8,243 bases of DNA from JBAXGE01 sp044344145 (lineage in GTDB: Bacteria; Planctomycetota; Phycisphaerae; WQYP01): contig JBIJDM010000124.1 in assembly GCA_044344145.1 (NCBI GenBank), positions 1-8,243 on the forward strand, written 5' to 3'. Below, piece after piece: positions 1 through 7,177 of the stretch. Below the pieces are notes generated by a model that did no database searches, was not told where the DNA came from, and saw only the letters and a list, made by a program, of their open reading frames with translations. Made by a program: the position numbers and the translations under genes. Position 1 is the first letter of the stretch; the number at the start of each line of letters is the position of its first letter.

Positions 1-155
1 GGTTCAAACTCGCCAACCTGGTCATTCCGATGCGGGTCAGCCGCGAGACCGAGTTGCAGGGTGCGGATCTTCCGGAAATGGGCGCTCTGGCCTACCCGGA
101 CTTCGAACTCAAGACCACGATGTCCACCACGGAGATGTCGTCGGTATCGAAGTAA
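1..155 (+). CDS. Ammonium transporter (Amt family), C-terminal fragment
   Basis: The frame is open from the left edge to a TAA at 153-155, giving about 50 residues of a C-terminus. It reads PMRVSRETELQGADLPEMG followed by ALAYPDFEL. This matches the cytoplasmic tail typical of Amt/AmtB ammonium channels, where the last helix is followed by a 'G-L-R-V..E-E-E..G-L-D-L..H-G..A-Y' pattern. In that family the tail controls gating and contacts the PII protein GlnK. All membrane helices and the pore residues lie outside the window, so the call rests on the tail alone. After the conserved part there is a short Ser/Thr-rich extension (TTMSTTEMSSVSK). No PII gene lies directly downstream; a strong terminator follows, so any glnK partner would have to be upstream or elsewhere. 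Confidence 0.75.
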   Translation, partial: FKLANLVIPMRVSRETELQGADLPEMGALAYPDFELKTTMSTTEMSSVSK

Positions 156-194
156 GCACCGACTGTTGGTTCCCGGAAGTGTAGTGTGTTAAGC

Positions 195-231
195 GGTGGG
201 CCGGGTCGCAAGATCCGGCCCACCTTTCTTT
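195..231 (+). terminator. Intrinsic terminator after the ammonium transporter
   Basis: A 13-bp stem (195-207 pairing with 212-224, one G-U pair, otherwise perfect) closes on a GCAA tetraloop of the stable GNRA class. A T-rich tract, TTTCTTT at 225-231, follows immediately. It lies 40 bases after the amt stop codon, in the right place to end that transcript. Confidence 0.9.
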
Positions 232-235
232 GGGC

Positions 236-241
236 TATAAT
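236..241 (+). promoter_or_regulatory. Candidate -10 box for the small membrane protein gene
   Basis: A perfect TATAAT lies 17 bases before the ATG at 259 and only 4 bases after the terminator T-tract. No good -35 hexamer exists at 16-18 bases upstream, because that region is the 3' arm of the terminator hairpin. If used, transcription would start near 248, inside the AGGAG ribosome site at 245-249, which argues against it. The hexamer match is real; its function is uncertain. Confidence 0.3.
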
Positions 242-258
242 GACAGGAGACAGGAAAC

Positions 259-558
259 ATGAATATGGCTATGAAAAAGAAAAGTTCGCTTCAGGACCGT
301 TATACCAAACTGACCCCGGAAGAGGTCAAAGCCCGCTGGCAGGGCATGCGGCCCCGCTATTACCGTTGGCTGGGTTTGTTCGGTTCTGCGGCTGCGGTGA
401 TGTTTCTGTTGAATCACGCCTTGCACATGCCCCAGAACATCGTGGATATTATCAATGTGGCCTTCCAGATTTGCAGCATCTTCTTCGTTATGTTCGCGGT
501 CCTGATCGCCATGAGTTATATCTTTGGTGGTGTGGACAAAGCGTCCAAATCCGATTAA
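259..558 (+). CDS. Small two-helix membrane protein, unknown function
   Basis: A 99-residue protein I do not recognise. The N-terminus (about residues 1-35) is basic and hydrophilic (MNMAMKKKSS, then KLTPEEVKARW and RPRYYRW). Two hydrophobic segments follow, about 36-53 and 61-90, separated by a short HALHMPQN loop. The tail VDKASKSD is polar. The charge pattern suggests both ends are cytoplasmic with a hairpin across the membrane. The ATG at 259 is chosen because AGGAG at 245-249 sits 9 bases before it; the in-frame ATGs at 265 and 271 are alternatives that hardly change the product. It is bounded by intrinsic terminators on both sides, so it is probably transcribed alone. Its position between an ammonium channel and an ion permease suggests a membrane role only by association. 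The strong ribosome site, coherent topology and dedicated terminator support a real gene. Confidence 0.8.
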   Translation: MNMAMKKKSSLQDRYTKLTPEEVKARWQGMRPRYYRWLGLFGSAAAVMFLLNHALHMPQNIVDIINVAFQICSIFFVMFAVLIAMSYIFGGVDKASKSD

Positions 559-585
559 GGTCAGAGGCTGTGGTCGTATACTCAG

Positions 586-617
586 AGCCGTGGAATCAAC
601 TTCCACGGCTTTTGTTT
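586..617 (+). terminator. Intrinsic terminator after the small membrane protein gene
   Basis: A perfect 10-bp stem (AGCCGTGGAA at 586-595 with its complement at 601-610) encloses a 5-base loop (TCAAC). It runs straight into a T-rich tract, TTTTGTTT at 610-617. It starts 27 bases after the stop codon of the 99-residue gene and should separate it from the permease gene downstream. Confidence 0.92.
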
Positions 618-620
618 GGC

Positions 621-632
621 GGCAGGCCTGCC
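621..632. repeat. Perfect 12-bp palindrome upstream of the permease gene
   Basis: GGCAGGCCTGCC is a perfect 12-base palindrome between the terminator at 586-617 and the permease start at 704. It is in the right place to be an operator for a dimeric regulator. In GC-rich DNA such a palindrome can also arise by chance, and no promoter hexamers are evident in 633-703. Confidence 0.35.
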
Positions 633-703
633 CTGCTGGACGCGGTGGCGGCCCAACGGGTTGAATCAAACTGGTATTGCGTGTTCCGCGCGGAGGATAA
701 GTA

Positions 704-2602
704 ATGTCGGATACGGCTGCAGTGGAGTCGTCGGAAGTGGTCATGCTTTCGGGACGCAAGTTTATTTATGGTTGTATGGTCGTGGCGCTGGCGCTGGGGG
801 TGTATGGCCGCTGCTATCCGGTGTCGATCTGGTTGTTGGCCGGGGAAGTACTCGCGGTGATTCTGGGCCTGTTCCTGTTCGGTTCATTCCGCTACCAAAT
901 CCATAAAAACGCCCTGACGTATGGCGCTGTGCTGGTGGTGGTGGCCACGTATCTGGGTGCCTGGTGGACCCAGCATGATCTGCGCGGCGGGTTCAGTGGC
1001 GAAGAATTGGCCGGCTACGTGCAGACCATGAAAAGCACGTTCCTGTCCTTTCATGGTCTGGATAAGCTGATTCATGCCGATACCATGCTGTTTATTCTCG
1101 GTCTGACCTTCTTTGTCTGTGTGATTGCCCAGACCCGGATTCTGGAAGGGGTGACCTTCTTCCTCTTACGCAAGAACAAGGGGTATGTATTACCCACCGT
1201 CTGGGCCGTGCTGGCTGTGGTGGCCTTTGCATCGGGCATTTTGGATGGCGTGTCCATGATCGGCCTGACTATCCGTACGCTGGTCATTATTCTCATGCTG
1301 GCCGCCGCCCCCACGGCGGCGATTCGGTATGCCGTCATTGTGTGTACCGTAGTCACCACGGTCTGCGGGATGTGGCTGGCCTATGGCGAGCCGCCCAATC
1401 TGATTATGAAAGCGAACCTGCTGGACCCGGTTACCAATAAGCCCTATCTGACGGATGTATTTTTCCTTAAATATTGTCTGCCCGCCGCGCTGGTCAGCTT
1501 CCTGTGCGTGGCGTGGAGCTTGTGGCGCAAACTGCGCGGCATGCGCGTGGATTTGGCGGGGATGGATATTCTGGATGCCAATGCCGCCACCGTACGTTTT
1601 TTACAGGCGGCCAAACATGGTGAGGTGTATTCGTCGGCGGAATTTGTGCATCTCAATAAGGATGTGCTGGGCGAGGCTACCGAGCCGGTATTGCAGCGCA
1701 TTCGCGGTGGGGAAGCGTTGGGGCTGGCCATGGTGCAGGTCGGGGTACAACCCTCGGTGCGCCGGGCCTTGTTGGGCGAGTTCACCGATGTGAGTCTGGC
1801 GACCAAATTGGATCGCCATTACGAACTGGTGCAGGCCAATCAGAGCCCCGGTATTGATGAGGGAGAAGCAGCGGTACAAAAGGCGCTGGATAGCCTGAAA
1901 GGACAACGCAAACAAAGCCAACTGTTTGGCGTGCTGGCCCTGGTGCCCTTTGTGGGGTTGCTGGTCGCGCATGGTATCAATCACCAGATACCTTTGTTTT
2001 TGGCCAGCGCGGCGGGTTTTATTGTGGCGTTGCTGGGCATACTACGTATCCCCCGCATGCGCCGCCTGGCGCTGCACGAAGCGCGGCATGAGTTCGCGGA
2101 ATATTATTTCCTCTTGCCGTTGTTTTTGTCCATCACGTTGCTGACCAACATCGGCTTTTTTGATCAGTTACAGGGCTGGCTCCAAACCGGCATCAAGTCC
2201 ACGGGCGCCTTGCCGATGGCTTGGGTCCAGTTCCTGGGGGCGACGGGCCTGTCGGCGATTCTGGATAATAATGTCGTGGCGGACTTTGCTTCCCGCGCGC
2301 TGCATGGCTTGCCGTTGATACTGATTCAATTCTTCGCTCTGGCCCAGATTTCCGGTTACGCACTGGGCGGTTGCTGGACGCATATCGGTTCCGCCCAATC
2401 GGTGGTGGCCTTTGCGTTTGTCAAACGTGATGTGGATGAGCAGTACACCCCGGTGCAATGGATTAAGGACATCACGGGTTTGCTGGTAACGATCGTGATT
2501 GCCCTGATGATTCTGATTGGTGTGGTTAGTTTCCTGTTGCCCGCCGGGGCGACGGTGTTACCGGGGCCGGCGACCGCTCCGGCGACCATCGTAGCGCACT
2601 AA
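704..2602 (+). CDS. NhaD/ArsB-like ion transporter superfamily permease with large soluble insert
   Basis: A 632-residue polytopic membrane protein with the internal two-fold repeat of the ion transporter superfamily (citrate transporter/NhaD/ArsB type). In the first half, SGILDGVSMIGLT (178-190) is followed by AYGEPPNLI (226-234). In the second, GLSAILDNNVVADF (515-528) is followed by GYALGGCWTHIGSAQSVVA (551-569). These match the paired 'LDN' re-entrant and 'GG..T.IG..N' elements that build the substrate site in NhaD-type Na+/H+ antiporters. Hydrophobic segments cover about 20-60, 72-88, 127-150, 162-225, 252-273, 407-448, 466-485 and 505-612. Residues about 275-405 form a hydrophilic stretch inserted between the two halves, rich in charged residues. 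The start is set by GGAGGA at 692-697, 6 bases before ATG. The substrate is not readable from sequence: Na+/H+ exchange is the likeliest inference, but a dicarboxylate or other anion is possible. It has its own ribosome site and follows a terminator. Confidence 0.8.
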   Translation: MSDTAAVESSEVVMLSGRKFIYGCMVVALALGVYGRCYPVSIWLLAGEVLAVILGLFLFGSFRYQIHKNALTYGAVLVVVATYLGAWWTQHDLRGGFSGEELAGYVQTMKSTFLSFHGLDKLIHADTMLFILGLTFFVCVIAQTRILEGVTFFLLRKNKGYVLPTVWAVLAVVAFASGILDGVSMIGLTIRTLVIILMLAAAPTAAIRYAVIVCTVVTTVCGMWLAYGEPPNLIMKANLLDPVTNKPYLTDVFFLKYCLPAALVSFLCVAWSLWRKLRGMRVDLAGMDILDANAATVRFLQAAKHGEVYSSAEFVHLNKDVLGEATEPVLQRIRGGEALGLAMVQVGVQPSVRRALLGEFTDVSLATKLDRHYELVQANQSPGIDEGEAAVQKALDSLKGQRKQSQLFGVLALVPFVGLLVAHGINHQIPLFLASAAGFIVALLGILRIPRMRRLALHEARHEFAEYYFLLPLFLSITLLTNIGFFDQLQGWLQTGIKSTGALPMAWVQFLGATGLSAILDNNVVADFASRALHGLPLILIQFFALAQISGYALGGCWTHIGSAQSVVAFAFVKRDVDEQYTPVQWIKDITGLLVTIVIALMILIGVVSFLLPAGATVLPGPATAPATIVAH

Positions 2603-2631
2603 ACTTTCTTGTGCGGGCGCGTGGCCGCCTT

Positions 2632-3417
2632 TCAGCGGTTCGTGGCCGGTTGGCTGGTTGGTGCGGCAAACTTTTCCACGGCCGGCAGGTCGTATAACGT
2701 TCGGATTTGGCCGTAGTCAAAGTTGCTGCTGCGGGCCAGATTCAGGCCCATGATCCAATCTTTGCGCGTGGCGTCCTGCGCGATCAAAATCCGGAAGCCC
2801 TCGACCGCCTTATCACGTTCTTTGAGCCCCAGATAAACCCAGGCCAGCACCGACCAGGCGTCCACCGAGGTGGGAGCCACTTTGACGGCGTCTTCAAATG
2901 CCAGCTTGGCGTGATAATAATCCTGCATGGCCCAGTAGGCCCGTCCCTGCCCGCTGATCAAATCGCCGATGGTGCCATCCAATTCCCGCCCCGTGGTGAA
3001 GGCGGCCAGCGCTTCGGCATCTTTGCCCATCATCAACAAGGCCCGGCCCAGACCGTGATAAAACTGCGCTTGCTTGGAATCCACCTTATCAATGCCTTCC
3101 TGAAAAATCCGCGCCGCCAGATCGGCGGATTTCAGATCGCGTTTGTTCAGATACAGAAACCCCTGTTTCAGCACGCCATTGATTCGCTCCTGCTGGGCGA
3201 CGATGGAACTGTCCTGCGTGCCCGCCCCGCCGATGATCACCGTCTGGGTGCTGGCAGTGGGGGGCTGATTGCTCCCGGTACTCAGTTGTTGCAGCCGCTT
3301 TTCCATATCGGCCAGTTTGCGCTCGGTATCGGATTTCCCCGTCAGGCTGTTATAAACCAACCCGCCCACAATGGCCAAGGACACCACACTCACCACAATC
3401 AAGATGATTTTACGCAA
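2632..3417 (-). CDS. Membrane-anchored TPR protein (TTG start)
   Basis: A 261-residue protein starting with a short basic end (MRK) and one hydrophobic segment (about 4-24), which is a signal anchor or uncleaved signal. A charged heptad-like coiled-coil segment follows (about 30-47, DTERKLADMEKRLQQL), then a low-complexity linker (48-70). The rest is a helical array of about four tetratricopeptide repeats, roughly 81-110, 118-147, 153-182 and 187-216, with the usual G-Y and A-F-A-P spacing (such as YHAKLAFEDAVKVAP). The tail carries PTSQPA. TPR arrays are protein-binding scaffolds, so it probably displays an interaction surface outside the inner membrane. The start is TTG (3415-3417 on the opposite strand), supported by AAGGAA 6 bases upstream. 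It lies downstream of nnrE by 76 bases on the same strand and converges on the permease gene with a 29-base gap. The partner is unknown. Confidence 0.8.
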   Translation of the reverse strand: MRKIILIVVSVVSLAIVGGLVYNSLTGKSDTERKLADMEKRLQQLSTGSNQPPTASTQTVIIGGAGTQDSSIVAQQERINGVLKQGFLYLNKRDLKSADLAARIFQEGIDKVDSKQAQFYHGLGRALLMMGKDAEALAAFTTGRELDGTIGDLISGQGRAYWAMQDYYHAKLAFEDAVKVAPTSVDAWSVLAWVYLGLKERDKAVEGFRILIAQDATRKDWIMGLNLARSSNFDYGQIRTLYDLPAVEKFAAPTSQPATNR

Positions 3418-3423
3418 GAGTTA

Positions 3424-3429
3424 TTCCTT
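3424..3429 (-). promoter_or_regulatory. Ribosome binding site that fixes the TTG start of the TPR gene
   Basis: AAGGAA on the - strand ends 6 bases before a TTG codon. That codon begins the basic-hydrophobic N-terminus, and no ATG or GTG lies at a better spacing, so TTG is the supported start. Confidence 0.65.
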
Positions 3430-3446
3430 TTCGTCCGGTTAAACCA

Positions 3447-3480
3447 TCATTGTCGCATATCACGCGCAGGGCGACAATGA
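3447..3480. repeat. 10-bp inverted repeat between nnrE and the TPR gene
   Basis: TCATTGTCGC (3447-3456) and its perfect complement GCGACAATGA (3471-3480) are separated by 14 bases. No T-tract follows on the - strand (the next bases are TGGTTTAAC), so it is a poor intrinsic terminator. The arms overlap the hexamers of a candidate promoter for the TPR gene (see the separate entry), so an operator is a reasonable alternative to an RNA hairpin. Confidence 0.6.
3449..3477 (-). promoter_or_regulatory. Candidate promoter of the TPR gene
   Basis: On the - strand TTGTCG (3477-3472, 4 of 6 to TTGACA) is followed after exactly 17 bases by GACAAT (3454-3449, 4 of 6 to TATAAT). This would give a start near 3442 and a leader of about 25 bases containing the AAGGAA site. 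Both hexamers lie inside the arms of the 10-bp inverted repeat. The hexamer matches are moderate; the optimal spacing and the placement are the main support. Confidence 0.35.
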
Positions 3481-3493
3481 CTGTGTTGCTACG

Positions 3494-4165
3494 CTAACTG
3501 CCTATATTGTATTCCTGCAAGAGTGCCGTGGGCATACCAATATCCACCGGCACCACTGTGCCGGTATAGACCACTGCGCCCGGAGCGTTAAATCCCGCCT
3601 TGCGGCCACAGAAACTCACCGTCCATTGCGCCTTGATCGCCACGCCCAGCGCCTGGCCGGTATCGCAATCGAGGCCCGAGGGAATATCCACCGCGAGCCG
3701 GGGAATGTTTAACGTATTCGCGAAGGTGATTAGCTCCGCCATCGTGCCCGTGACGGGCCGGCTCAGGCCCGTTCCCAGCAGCGCATCAATGACCAACTGC
3801 GTCTGTGCCGGCCAATGGGACTGTGTCACCAGTGGTATTCCCATCCGTTGCACGGCTTGGAGATGCCCACCAGCCAAGTCGCGATATTCGCTCTGGGCAT
3901 TGGCCAAGTATACGTATGGCTGATAACCCCAATTCGCCAGATGCCGCGCCGCTACCAGCCCATCGGCCCCGTTATGGCCCGAACCCGTCAGGATTACTAC
4001 ACTGCCCCCCGGCGGTAGCAAGGTCGCACTCAGTCGCGCTACCGCCACGCCCGCCAGTTCCATCAATCCCGCCAGAGGCAGGCCGTATTCCGAAACTGCC
4101 CGGCGGTCCATGGCCTGTAAACCCGTGCGGTTAAAACAATATTTTGCGGCGTTTGTTTCTTCCAT
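3494..4165 (-). CDS. nnrE: NAD(P)H-hydrate epimerase (stand-alone YjeF N-terminal domain)
   Basis: A 223-residue cytosolic enzyme of the YjeF_N family. It interconverts the R and S forms of hydrated NADH and NADPH so that a partner dehydratase can restore the cofactor. The sequence shows the N-terminal helix with AMDRRAVSEYGLP (18-30), the ligand loop VILTGSGHNGADGLVAARHL (57-76), DALLGTGLSRP (127-137) with its conserved Asp, the VDIPSGLDCDTG motif (159-170), and TVSFCGRKAGF (182-192). In E. coli the epimerase is fused to a C-terminal ADP/ATP-dependent dehydratase; here the protein ends after the epimerase domain, so the dehydratase must be encoded elsewhere. In the loop, the common G-x-G-N-N-G-G-D-G reads G-S-G-H-N-G-A-D-G. 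The ATG start has GGAG 9 bases upstream. It is divergent from moxR and probably upstream of, possibly cotranscribed with, the TPR gene. Confidence 0.92.
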   Translation of the reverse strand: MEETNAAKYCFNRTGLQAMDRRAVSEYGLPLAGLMELAGVAVARLSATLLPPGGSVVILTGSGHNGADGLVAARHLANWGYQPYVYLANAQSEYRDLAGGHLQAVQRMGIPLVTQSHWPAQTQLVIDALLGTGLSRPVTGTMAELITFANTLNIPRLAVDIPSGLDCDTGQALGVAIKAQWTVSFCGRKAGFNAPGAVVYTGTVVPVDIGMPTALLQEYNIGS

Positions 4166-4181
4166 GATTGTCGGCTCCGGC

Positions 4182-4210
4182 TTTAGACGCTAGGCTAAGG
4201 TAAACATAAT
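4182..4210 (+). promoter_or_regulatory. Candidate promoter of the moxR-DUF58 operon
   Basis: TTTAGA (4182-4187, 4 of 6 to TTGACA) is separated by 17 bases from CATAAT (4205-4210, 5 of 6 to TATAAT). Transcription would begin near 4217, and AAGGA (4219-4223) lies 9 bases before the moxR ATG. Spacing and position are good for a housekeeping-sigma promoter. Confidence 0.45.
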
Positions 4211-4214
4211 TATA
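4209..4214 (-). promoter_or_regulatory. Candidate -10 box of nnrE
   Basis: Read on the - strand, 4214-4209 is a perfect TATAAT, which would give a leader of about 37 bases before the nnrE ATG. No recognisable -35 lies at the usual spacing: that region is the start of moxR. It overlaps the CATAAT of the opposite promoter by two bases. Confidence 0.35.
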
Positions 4215-4232
4215 CCGGAAGGACCTGTCCCC

Positions 4233-5261
<1,029 letters not shown>

Positions 5262-5273
5262 GGACGATCCCGC

Positions 5274-6185
5274 ATGACCACGGCCAATCCCAGCGCTCCG
5301 CTCCGCACGCTGACACCCCAGACGCTCAAAGCGCTGGGGCGGTTGGAACTCATGGCCCAGCAGGCCATGGCCGGCTACGTGCAGGGCCGGCACCGCTCCA
5401 CGCGTCAGGGCTACGCGCTCGATTTCGCCCAGCATCGTGCCTACGTCCCCGGTGATGATGTCAAACGCATTGACTGGCGGGCCTATGCCAAAGCCGACCG
5501 TTATTACATCAAACAATATGAAGTGCAAACCAGTCTGCGGGTGCTGTTGGCGGTGGATGCCAGCGGTTCGATGCTGTATCAGGGACCGCAGGATGACCTG
5601 AGCAAATGGCGCTATGCCCAGTTGCTGGCCACGGCGTGTGCGTATGTCGCGCTGGAACAGCAGGATAATGTCGGCTTGGCGCTCATGGGGCAACCGACCC
5701 CCACCTGGCTGAACCCGCGCGGCCTGCATGAACAATTCCTGGCCATCGCCCGGCACTTGGAAGCCCACACCCCGCAGGGCAAGACCCAGCTTGCCGCCGG
5801 GCTGCATGAAGTGGCCGAGTATTGCCCGCGGCGCAGCATGGTCATGGTGATTACCGATGGGTTTGAACGGCTGGATGTATTGGGCCGGGCGCTAGCTCAT
5901 CTGCGGGCGCGCCGTCACGAAGTGTTGCTGTTGCAGGTGTTATCACCCGATGAGTTGGAGTTGCCCTTTACGCGGGTGCTGCAAATGCGCAGTCTCGAAG
6001 ACCCCGGCCAACGGCTGCGGATTGATCCTACGGTGATTCGCGGCCAGTATCTACAACGCTTGCGCGGGCATTTGCAGGCATTGGAGCAACTCGCCGGGCG
6101 CTATCATTGCCGCTACCGCCGGTTTGCCACCAATGTCTCGCTGGAAAACGGGCTGGGGGAATTTCTCGCCCCGCGCCGGCGCTGA
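5274..6185 (+). CDS. DUF58 protein with MIDAS (von Willebrand A-like fold), MoxR partner
   Basis: A 303-residue soluble protein of the DUF58 family. The signature YVPGDDVKRIDWRAYAK (57-73) is typical, preceded by GRHRSTRQGYALDFAQHR (38-55). It is followed by a metal-ion-dependent adhesion site: DASGSM (95-100), Thr171 in GKTQL, and Asp195 in VITDG (192-196). All three MIDAS elements are intact, so metal-dependent binding of a partner is likely. No transmembrane segment is visible; the N-terminal membrane helices found in many DUF58 proteins are missing, so this is the short cytosolic type. The start is 12 bases after the moxR stop, and AAGGA overlaps that stop codon, indicating translational linkage. 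The job of this pair is unknown in general; proposed roles are folding or activation of enzyme complexes and envelope stress response. Confidence 0.92.
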   Translation: MTTANPSAPLRTLTPQTLKALGRLELMAQQAMAGYVQGRHRSTRQGYALDFAQHRAYVPGDDVKRIDWRAYAKADRYYIKQYEVQTSLRVLLAVDASGSMLYQGPQDDLSKWRYAQLLATACAYVALEQQDNVGLALMGQPTPTWLNPRGLHEQFLAIARHLEAHTPQGKTQLAAGLHEVAEYCPRRSMVMVITDGFERLDVLGRALAHLRARRHEVLLLQVLSPDELELPFTRVLQMRSLEDPGQRLRIDPTVIRGQYLQRLRGHLQALEQLAGRYHCRYRRFATNVSLENGLGEFLAPRRR

Positions 6186-6189
6186 GTCG

Positions 6190-7170
6190 TCACCGTGGGA
6201 CCGGGCCGATATTGGGATCGCGGGCCAGATTGCCCGCGGGATTCAGCGCGTCTACCGCCTGCATCTCCGCAGGACTCAATGTGATATTCAACGCCGCCAT
6301 GTTGTCCTGCAACTGCGCCACCGTGCGCGGGCCAATGATAGGACACGTCACGCCGGGGATTTGCAGACACCAGGCCACGGCAAATTGCGAACTGCTGCAG
6401 CCGCGGGCATCAGCCAGACGGTCCACGCCTTCCATGATGGGCCACTGCGCGGCGGGGAAATCCGTTTTGTTCTGGGCTGCGTACCACGTGCCGGGGGGAA
6501 TCTTGCGCCCCGTGCGCGTATACGTGCCCGCCAGCCGGCCCCGGGCCAGCGGTGCCCAGGTAATCGTCGCCACATTGTATTTCTGGCAGAACGGCAGGAC
6601 TTCGCTTTCGATCCGCCGGTCAATGATATTAAGTTGCGGCTGTTCCACATCGAACCGGGCCACGTTCAACCGTTCGGCGACAAAATGCGCCTCGGCCAGT
6701 TGCCACGCCGCAAAGACCGAACTGCCCAGATACAACACCTTGCCCGCGCGGATCAAATAGTCCAGCGCCCGCAGGGTCTGATCAATGGGGGTATCGGCAT
6801 CTGGTCGGTGGATATGGTACAGGTCGATGCGGTCGGTCTGCAGGCGGCGCAGCGACTGTTCCACCTCGCGCACGATATGCCAGCGGTGATTGCCCGCATC
6901 GTTGATGTGCGGCGAGCGCCGGCCATGCACCTTGGTGGAGAGCACAATCTTATCGCGCTGGCCGGTGTCTTTGAGCCACTGGCCGATGATGGCTTCGGAC
7001 TTGCCCTCGTTATACACGTTGGCGGTGTCAATAAAATTACCGCCCGATTCGGTATACGCCGATAGGATGCGGGCCGATTCGACGGCATCGGTACGCCCGC
7101 CCAGATTCATCGTACCCAAACACAACGGCGTTACTTTCACGCCGGTCCGGCCCAAAATGCGATAATTCAT
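6190..7170 (-). CDS. Aldo/keto reductase
   Basis: A 326-residue NADPH-dependent oxidoreductase with a TIM-barrel fold. The N-terminus MNYRILGRTGVKVTPLCLGT is typical of the family. The catalytic tetrad is complete: Asp48 and Tyr53 in NFIDTANVYNEG, Lys80 in STKVHG and His121 in YHIHRPD. The cofactor-binding end is present as WAPLARGRLAGTY and as CPIIGPRTVAQLQDNM near the C-terminus. It resembles the Tas/YajO-like group that reduces aldehydes and ketones; the natural substrate cannot be told from sequence. The ATG at 7170 is preferred over an upstream in-frame ATG at 7275. It has GGAG 7 bases upstream (7178-7181) and starts exactly where family homology begins, while the longer form would add 35 non-homologous residues. 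It converges on DUF58 with only 4 bases between stop codons. Confidence 0.93.
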   Translation of the reverse strand: MNYRILGRTGVKVTPLCLGTMNLGGRTDAVESARILSAYTESGGNFIDTANVYNEGKSEAIIGQWLKDTGQRDKIVLSTKVHGRRSPHINDAGNHRWHIVREVEQSLRRLQTDRIDLYHIHRPDADTPIDQTLRALDYLIRAGKVLYLGSSVFAAWQLAEAHFVAERLNVARFDVEQPQLNIIDRRIESEVLPFCQKYNVATITWAPLARGRLAGTYTRTGRKIPPGTWYAAQNKTDFPAAQWPIMEGVDRLADARGCSSSQFAVAWCLQIPGVTCPIIGPRTVAQLQDNMAALNITLSPAEMQAVDALNPAGNLARDPNIGPVPR

Positions 7171-7177
7171 GGTTACA

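Noticed and set aside
235..759. Open frame of 174 codons on the - strand covering the small membrane protein gene.
   Set aside because: It runs straight through the clear + strand terminator at 586-617 and has no domain, while the + strand gene has a ribosome site and membrane topology.
2603..2631. Possible terminator between the convergent permease and TPR genes (GGCG/CGCC stem followed by TTT).
   Set aside because: The stem is only 4-5 bp and the T-run is 3 bases, too weak to call.
2707..3480. Open frame of 257 codons on the + strand opposite the TPR gene.
   Set aside because: The - strand frame has a membrane anchor, coiled coil and TPR pattern. The + strand frame is a Gln/His/Gly-rich mirror without any recognisable domain.
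6124..7065. Open frame of 313 codons on the + strand opposite the aldo/keto reductase.
   Set aside because: The opposite strand encodes a full reductase with all four catalytic residues; this frame has no domain and is rich in Arg/Gln/His as expected for an antisense shadow.
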